Of a DNA stretch of 63,664 bases, positions 37,501 to 46,500 are shown one piece after another. Each line of letters opens with the position of its first letter. Position 1 is the stretch's first letter. The notes below the pieces were generated by a model, which was not told the DNA's origin, did no database searches, and saw nothing but the letters and a program-made list of their open reading frames with translations. The stretch comes from Sperchopsis tessellata (lineage: Eukaryota > Arthropoda > Insecta > Coleoptera > Hydrophilidae), in the NCBI GenBank assembly GCA_033557685.1, contig JAWQRN010000003.1:1-63664 (forward strand), read 5' to 3'. The translations under genes and the position numbers were made by a program.

Positions 37501-40500
37501 CATGATTAAGTGGCAGCTATGATAAAACATAAACGTCGTTTCGTCGTTCAGGCGCGTGAATTGAAAGACCTTTTGCTATACGAAAAAGCCCTGATCTCGA
37601 ACCACTGGCTCGCACACTAGTAGTGGTACTTATAGTAATAATAGTATCTTATTATAAAAGTCTTTCGATGGGTAGAATTGATTTAGCAACTCGGCTAAAA
37701 TATATTTTCAACATGAAATGTACGGTCGGTTAGTGCTATACGACTAGAAACATTGTTTCGAGCCACGCTTTTGACATTTATACTAAATAATTAATCTGAG
37801 TATCGATTGGGTTGTGTACATATTCAACATAATCATCGTTAACCTTCAGCTCTATAAAAAAAAATTATAATAACCGTTATAAAAATATTTTTGAGGTTAA
37901 TAATATGCTTTTTAATAGTCTTGATGCCGTAGTGTCATCTTCAGTCGTAAATATAGGTGTCTTAAGCTGAAATTTTAAAGCTTTGGTCGAAATTTGGATA
38001 TTAGGATTAAGTTTGATGTTACTATGGAGAAACCAGGTGCAGTAAAATCTCATTAATAGTGTAAAAATTGGACAAGTTAGTAAAACAAACTATTAGCAAT
38101 GAATAGTACCCTTCTTCGCCTTGTAGTACTTATTTGTTACGAACATTTGCTACGAAAATGCCGGAATAGAATTCATATAAACGCTAAATTTGTAATCGTA
38201 AAATTTATTAAATGCTGCATCAGATACTTGTTATTGTTGCTTTGCTGTACCGTGTACTGATCATATATGTATATATAGAAAATACAGACTTGTATATTTT
38301 AGGTTAACCCCTCCATTGGCAATGGTTATTGTAATACATTTAACTTTAGTTAAACATATTGGGTCAGGACCAAATTGGCCGATAATGAAAAAAGTGCTTA
38401 CAGAAAGTTGCAAAGAAAATTGGTGGTCTACTCTTCTATATGTACAAAATTACGTAAATATTCACGAGCAGGTATATTCCAATTATTATACTTATATATA
38501 GTTTTAAGTTGTTAATTTAAATATTCTTACATTTTATCTAAATTTAATTACTGCGACATTATGTATCACCCGAGCCTCGATTTTATTGATAGGAATAGGA
38601 TCCATTGAATTTATAATGAGTCAGATTTGGTTGATACACCACCGTCAATGGTAACACTTCCCCATCACGCTAATGTCGTGGTGAAACCACTCTTCATTCA
38701 CATCATCCAAATTGTGTGGAAAAAGTTATAGATGGCTGTGTAAGACGTGGACTTTTAGGGTCATGAAACATCCCAGCTTTTTGAATTTGTCTATCATATT
38801 AGGTATGATAAGCTTTTAGCTTGGGTCTTTTATATTGCTCAAAAACTTGGTCATAACTTGTTTAAATAAGGTCCAAGCCTCTTTCCTCTTTATAGTCATT
38901 TTATTTTCAAACTTGGAATCGAACTTCATTTTACGAATGTCAAGCTCAACGAAAACACTTCTTTCAGAAGAAAAAGTTTAATAGCCTCCCTAAATATCAG
39001 TCTTACTCTAAAAATGTCCCGCAAATAAGAAATTTGGTGAAAAATCTGTCTTCTCATGTCCTCACACCTGAAGAATCTTCTGTACTTTCTAAGGGCTCAA
39101 ACTTTGCTTTACCACCAAAACACGTTCCTGTTGAAGCCATAATTTCTAATGTGGAAAGTTCCATTCGAAGTTTGCCACCAGAAATATCTGATAGGATTCG
39201 TCAAGGCACTGCTCGTGTTTTGGAAAGATCAAAACCGCCCCGTTCAAATTTGAATAAAGATGAGTTAAGAACCCTCAGAGAACTGAAAAGTAATGAGTCA
39301 ATTTTCGTCATGACGGCGGATAAAGGTAACGGTACAGTTGTAATGGATCATCAGAGGTACGATTCCAAAATTTAAGATCTTTTACAGGATACAACATATA
39401 AACGTCTAACGTTCAATCCTACATCAAAAATAGAGAAATTGGTTGCCAATGTCATCAAAAGATCTGACCTTGATTCACAAGTGCAAATAAAGATCATTCC
39501 CCACGATTCTCGAATCCCTCGTTTGTATGGTCTACCTAAGGTATATAAACCTTTGATGCCTCTTCGATCGATTGTCAGTGCAATAGGATCTACCACTTAT
39601 AAATTGGCCCGATTTCTCACCTCACTTCTCAACAAATTCATAGGAAGATCCGAGTCCTATATACGTAACTCTTCCCATTTTTTAGAACAGATTTCTAGTA
39701 TAAAACTAGCTCCAACAGACTTAATAGTCAGCTTCGATGTCGAGTCTCTGTTCACCAGTATACCCGTGGATGATGCTATTAGCATCAGCTGCGACCTACT
39801 GAGAGGGGAAGGTTAATCTCAAAACATTGCAGTGCTGGCGGAGGTTTGTCTGAAATCCACTTATTTCCATTTTAGGGACTATTTCTACGAAAAAACATTT
39901 GGAGCTTCTATGGGTTCCCCTTTGTCCCCTATTGTTGCCAATATTTTTATGAAGGAATTTGAGCAATTGGCATTATCGTCCTCCGAAATAAAGCCTATAT
40001 GTTGGTTTCGTTACGTGGATGACACCTTTGTTATTTGGTTGTCGGGACGAGAGGCACTAGATGCCTTCTTGGATCACGTAACCTCCCAACACCCTAATAT
40101 ACGTTTCACGATGGAGATTGCGTCATCAGGCTCCCTTCCTTTCTTAGATGAATTGTTGAAACGTAGATCCTATGGTACATTTATTCACTCTGTTTATCAT
40201 AAGCCCACCCATACCAATAGGTACTTGCGATGTCACATCAACATCCCTGTTAGTAAATGTCTGTAATTAACTCACTCGTGGAGCGAGCTTTCAAGTTGTG
40301 TGACATACCTCTACTTTCCCAAGAGTTGCGTACAGTCACCGATGCGCTGTTGGCTAATGGCTATTGTTTGTAAGACTACATTCTTTTTGGTTGCTGATAA
40401 AGGTCATTATATTATACCTTAAGGATGTCTTTCTAATGCTGCTTTTGGCATTTCAGTATGCCTCGTTGGCCTTCTCCATTCTTCCCTGAGTCCTCTAACC

Positions 40501-43500
40501 ATATATTATTTTCTCCATTCTGTGAGAAAATAAAGATGAAGTAAAAACTGATTTAAAATCTTAATTAATAGAAGACATCTATGTACAACTTTCTAAATTG
40601 CATCAGTACAATTGCAGAAACTCTAAAGTGGGACGATTTAAGAAACTTGGCAAACTTGTTGAATTAAATGTAAGCAAATAATACAATAAATCTAGTATTT
40701 CAAAAACATAGGAATGTAAAGAGAATTTTTACTGTTCATTGAATATCAGCTAGATTGATTCGTTGAAAATTCACCAAATATTTTAACGCTTCTGTAGTTC
40801 GCATAAACAACTATGTTTTATTAAGTGTGTAGTCTACATTATTAATTTAACATTTAATTCATAAATTTGGCACTAGATTATCCTCGCATTAAGCGATATA
40901 GAAGTTAACAGATACCAGTACTAATTAGGCAACTCTCCACTATATATAAACTAACTAGCATCATCCGTCTATCATATATTTCTATTTTTATGTTATTTTC
41001 TATTTTACTGTATTGTTCGTATTCTTATGCGCTTGTTATTTTACAGTGTATTGGACAGGCCTGGTATTTAGCAGTAGATACTCAATTATATGTTTTGTCT
41101 CCACTTATACTCATTCCACTGAAAAAATGGCCAAAATTCACTTTGCTTGGAGTAGGTTTGACTACATTTTTTGTCGCTGTTGGGGTGTTCGTAACTTCAT
41201 GGGAATTCGATATGAATGGTCTCGGACTAGGGTAAGTATACTCACCATTCCATTATCTTCAAGTACTATAAAATAATATTATAGCCCATAGATTAAATAA
41301 AGCAGAAATCAATTTCATTCAAAATTGAATTTTGACTTTAACATCCTTTTATGCTGACTTTAAAAGCCCTACAAAAGGGTGTGTGTGCTCTACGCATACA
41401 ATATCGTACAATCTTGGATGTCTTATTGTATCCTATTTCACTACAGAAGGAGACGCATTTTTCAGACTAATTAAATCATGAATTATAAAATATTTATCCA
41501 AGAAATTTGCGAATGACGGGCTCGGAACCCACAAGCGGTAGGCTTTTTGAGATTAGGGAAAATTCTATGTGATCGTCGATCGGAAGGGACAATAAATTGT
41601 GCGCCCCGTGTGTATTGTACGTAAATAAATACTACGTGCACTTTATATATCCCAATTCTAGGTGAAACACCGGGTGAGGCAAAATTTCCAAGTGTAGTAG
41701 TATATTCTCCGGCGGTTGGCTAGGATCGCGGAAATACGTCAACGTTAAATATAGAAACAAACAAACAAAAATAGTTCCATACCCTAAAATGTCTATCAAA
41801 TTTGTCATTTATATAGCATATTGTATCTCTGGAGCAAACCCAAATGCGGTGAATTCAAATCCTTAGAAAGATATCGTTTCGATTCTAATAACGTCAGCTG
41901 TACTAAAACATAAATGACAAATATAAACTGAAAATGATACTATAATTAATAAGACAGAATATCCTAATATTCAAGAATTATAGTAATAATGTATTAGTTT
42001 AATTAAATTACAAATGAAGCGACAACGTACCCTCATATTCCTTCTTTAGTTGGGTTTTATGATACAAGAAAAACGTGAGATTATGACCCCTTTGTTGAAT
42101 CGATGACATATATAACTGACAGTGTTTTTAAATGATTTATTTGAGCTAGTGAAACTATTGACACGTAATGTAAATGTCATTAAATTTTTATTGAACAAAC
42201 TAGCAACAACTTCTGTTGTAGTAGAGATCAAATGAAGAAGACAAAATATATGATATTTAACAAGTTTTAACGGGTTGAAGGAGTAGCAAGTATAGCAGTT
42301 ATGACGAATGAGGAGAAAAGTACAGTGAAATGAGGTAAATCTGTGAGTATATAGAGATGATATATGATCAAAAATCTGTATGAAATTATGAATAAATTAA
42401 TAACATAACTATAATGAATGCAGATACAGCTTGCTTTGATTTCGAAATAATGATTATAATTGATAAATTGTAATTAATTATTTTGGTAAATATATACAAT
42501 TATTTCAATGCCAAGCGTAAGCTACTTACAAACAGTTTTTGAGGTCAAGGTGTCTCCACATGTATGATTTGCTGTCTCGTATGTGTGCAATTTGCATACG
42601 TTTATTGGTACATATTGATTCACTATCTTTTGACCCCCCTTAACTATTTTATATAGCCAAATTTAAATATAAAAGTTGTAGGGTTTTATCAATATATTTT
42701 CTTTAAATTACTAAAAAGCAATTGCCTGCATATGTCACGTAATATAAGAATGGTGGTGATTTTTTTAAAGGGAAAACCATTTTTTTCTGATTTCAAATAT
42801 ATAGGTTGTTTTTGACATATTGGAGCTTGGAAAATTTTCTAACAATGCTTTTGCTGATGATCTATGACAACATTATTTCTATATTGCCATTGTTGTTGTT
42901 TGACATTTGTCAGTAATATTTCATCAAAGTTGATTACATAGAAGTCGAAAAGTTTGAAATATTTTCCCTTTATTTAAGAAATAATAAAAATAAAGATTAT
43001 ATAGCATTATACCCAATTCACCCAGCTCCCAATGAAAACTCATTTTGGAATACTTTATATATATTAAAAGGAAAATACGTAGCACTATATTTTCCAACTG
43101 CCAACAAATGGACACCAATATTGACATCACAAAGTTCATATCTTCTTCTAAAATTTTGTAGACAGCTTGAAGCAGCGTTATCGTTGTCCCAGTTTAATTC
43201 ATAAATTTCTCCCCTAATCTTATTTTAAACACTCTGATTAAAATTATAATTAACTTTTTGGTTTAAAAATCCCCACAAAAATGCATCCATTTCATATTGA
43301 CCAATAAAATGCAAACCTCCAAAACATTATATGAGGGCGCTCCGTCCTGTTGCAAATTATGTGATGAAGCTCCTGAGCAGAAAATTGTTGATTCATCGTA
43401 CCTTTAAATATGTTTCTCGTGGTAACTTTTAATTAAAAATATAGGCTCTAAAATTTTATTCAGGAAAATATTACACCAAATTGTAATAAATTTTCTGCCG

Positions 43501-46500
43501 GACTTTTAATTGGAACAACTGTTCTTTCATTGATTTTTATTCCCTTAAGTCTATGTTTCTGTTAACAATCCCTGCTGTGGGAAACGATGATGAATAAATG
43601 CCCATAGGATGTATTTGAACAAGTTTGGGTTTTCGTCCAGTCTTTGGAGCATTTGCTACCAAAATTTGTAAGACCTATATTCATGTTTTTGAACATTCTT
43701 TGAATTCTTGAATTATTATTTTGAGTTTCACAAGATGCAGGCTTTGCTTTAAAATAAATGTTAAAACCTAACGGTACGAAAAAACTTCAAAATTAATTTT
43801 AAGTTAGAGCGAAATACGTGAGGGCTTATATTATGCGAGCATATACGGAATTTAAACTGATAACGAGCAAGGGATAATTTTTATATTGCCTACCCACTAC
43901 AAAAAAAAACATACATACATAACAGTATCAAATATTTTTCTGTATTTACTATTTACATGTACACGTTTATACCATCTTCTTTCAAACTGTCCTACACAAT
44001 CAGAAATAAATCTTGCTTCAACCCTGCAAAAGATTTTGACTGCTCAATTAAAAGACCAAGATAATTTTGAGGTTCTTGAATAAAAATAATCTAATTGAAC
44101 TAGGTCAGGTGTACAACCCACAGTCATTGTTTATCTCCTAAAATTTATTCACCTTATTAACAGAAAATTTTTGTGCAACAATAAATTATATAATTTTTTT
44201 TTCAATCAATTAATGACTGTAGCAGTTAGGCCATTGCTAACAAATATGTAGTTCTAATCGTTTTTAATGAATTGACTCCAAGCCCCAACAATCTTACCTA
44301 TACGGCTACCTATAAGATTAAATTATTATTATATTAAGTTACCTTCACAAGTAATCAAAATATCACGATCTTCAGTCTCATGTGCTCTAGTGCTACGTCT
44401 TAATTTTTAAGATTGTTGGTAACTCTTAAATTTCTATTAGTATTCAAAAATGTGTTTTCACTGGGACTTGGGCGATTTGGATATACTCTCTTCTTACTGC
44501 TTTTCCATTTTTATTGTTGTTTAAATAACGGGAAAATATTTCGGCTTCTGTGTAAACCATTTTGATGAAATAATACTAACAAATGTCAAATAACAATAAC
44601 GGTAATATAGAAACAATGTAGTCGTAGATCATCAGCCAAAGCCTACTGCACTTCTGCTTTAAAATAATGCATATTTAGAGCATTTTTAAGGCCCAATATG
44701 TCAAAAACTATGACAGCTAGACCTATTAACCTTTATATATTTGTAATCAAAAGAAAAAAATCTAGGTGCTCCCTTTAAAAAAATCACCTCTATTCTTACT
44801 TAAAGTGACTTATGCAGGCAATCGTTTTTTTTTTAGTATTTGAATTAAATAAAGATGGAACCCTACAACTTTAGTACTTAACTTTTTGTTGTATTGAATA
44901 TATTAGATTAAACTTATACAGGATTAATATAGGATTATTCTGATTATTATTAAACTCGTACTTTATATTTATTATAGTGTAAATGGTGATGGACAAGAAT
45001 TTAATGAGTATTACTATATGACTACACATACTAGAGCTACATCATGGTTAGTAGGTGTAATAACTGGATACTTAATATATTATTACAAAAAATCTGAAAA
45101 TCAGTTAGACATAAATAAGGTAAAATTTTAATTTAATAATAAGAGCGTAATAACATAAATCTTATATTTTAGGAAATAAACTTAATCCTATGGATCATTT
45201 CTGTTGGGCTACTTGTGTGCTGTGTTTTCTTAGGGCATAACTTATTAATGGATGACTACGTTAGATGGACAAATGCTCTTTATCTAGCCCTTCGCCGCCC
45301 TGGTTGGACCATTGGAGTGTCCTGGGTTATATTTGCATGTGTATTTGGATACGGAGGTGGGTATATATTAAAAAAAAAAACAGCTAGAACTTTGTAATAT
45401 TATCCTACAAAATACTTAGCCGTTGAGATTGATTTAATAAAACCATATATCGCATCTACTAGTGTTGATATATCTAAAAAGCGTAATAATTTGGTGTGGT
45501 CACTCATTTTATTCGAGTTATCAAACTAAATTCCTTTATCTCAAATAAAACTGTTACTTACTCCAGATCCGAAGCCATCATGTTATGTGTCCCAAACTTA
45601 AGGTCAGAATGCCAGCAACTTAAGCAAGATATTATTTCAAGAGATGAATATATGGGCCATAAGTAATGTAACGACAAATAGACTTCTTTGCGTAATAAGA
45701 TATTCGTTGATACTCATTCCTTTTGGAGGAAAATTAATTCGAGCTCTGGAGTATATGTACCATTTAAGAATGCACGCACTATCAAAATGTTACAGGAAAA
45801 AATGTTTGATCCAGATTCTGAAAGTATAGATGTTACCTTATCACGAATCTTTATAAAATGACAGATATACTCAATGAGCTAGCTACTCCAGTCAATGTGT
45901 AAATCCATGGCTCACTAATCGATACTGTAACATCATGCATGTGTTTGGGCTAGTTTATAACGATGGATGGAGATATTTTTTAGAGACATCATGAAATACT
46001 AAGCTTGCATGGAGTACAACTGAAGGTCTATGCAACATATTTAAGTAAAAAATGCCTTTTCGTTCGAAAAGCAGGATAGTCGATAAGTGTGTTTTATCTG
46101 TGATGACGTATGCTATGAAGACATGAACATTAATGTTCTCGCAAATACAGAATCTCAGAAGAATGCAAATAAACATTAAGCAGTATATAATGGGGTTGAG
46201 ATTTAGAAATTTAAGGCGCTGAACATGTATAATAAGTCAGATTAAGGTCAGCGCTTATACAGAAGTTTAAGGTGCAAAAGTGGAAATGAGTTGGACATTT
46301 TGGAAGGTGGGCAGATTATTGATGGTCAAAGGAATTAACCGGGTGGGAGCCCAGAGATAACGTAAGACCAAGACGGAGATCCAATAACATGTGACAAAGA
46401 GAACAATACCTAGTCCTTTTGAGAGCTGCATGTCTTGTGTATGTCCCCTACTATGATGGATGAAACGTAAGCATGAAGAAAAGCCAACACACTATAATAT

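Larger units (their letters stand above)
33414..38302. other. Gene A large intron (4.9 kb) with nested transposons
   Basis: It holds, in antisense orientation, a Jockey LINE (33850-36385) and a Tc1/mariner-like transposon relic (about 36400-37510). The rest is non-coding. Confidence 0.75.
41232..44977. other. Gene A intron with long-TIR transposon and possible SINE
   Basis: It holds a GC-richer SINE-like piece (41510-41760) and a 2.2-kb element with about 260-310-bp inverted ends (42667-44876). Confidence 0.75.

Noticed and set aside
37900..37970. Minus-strand CTGAAGATGACAC, a Penelope-end-like motif
   Set aside because: Not the CTGATGA core and no GAAA follows, so no ribozyme call.
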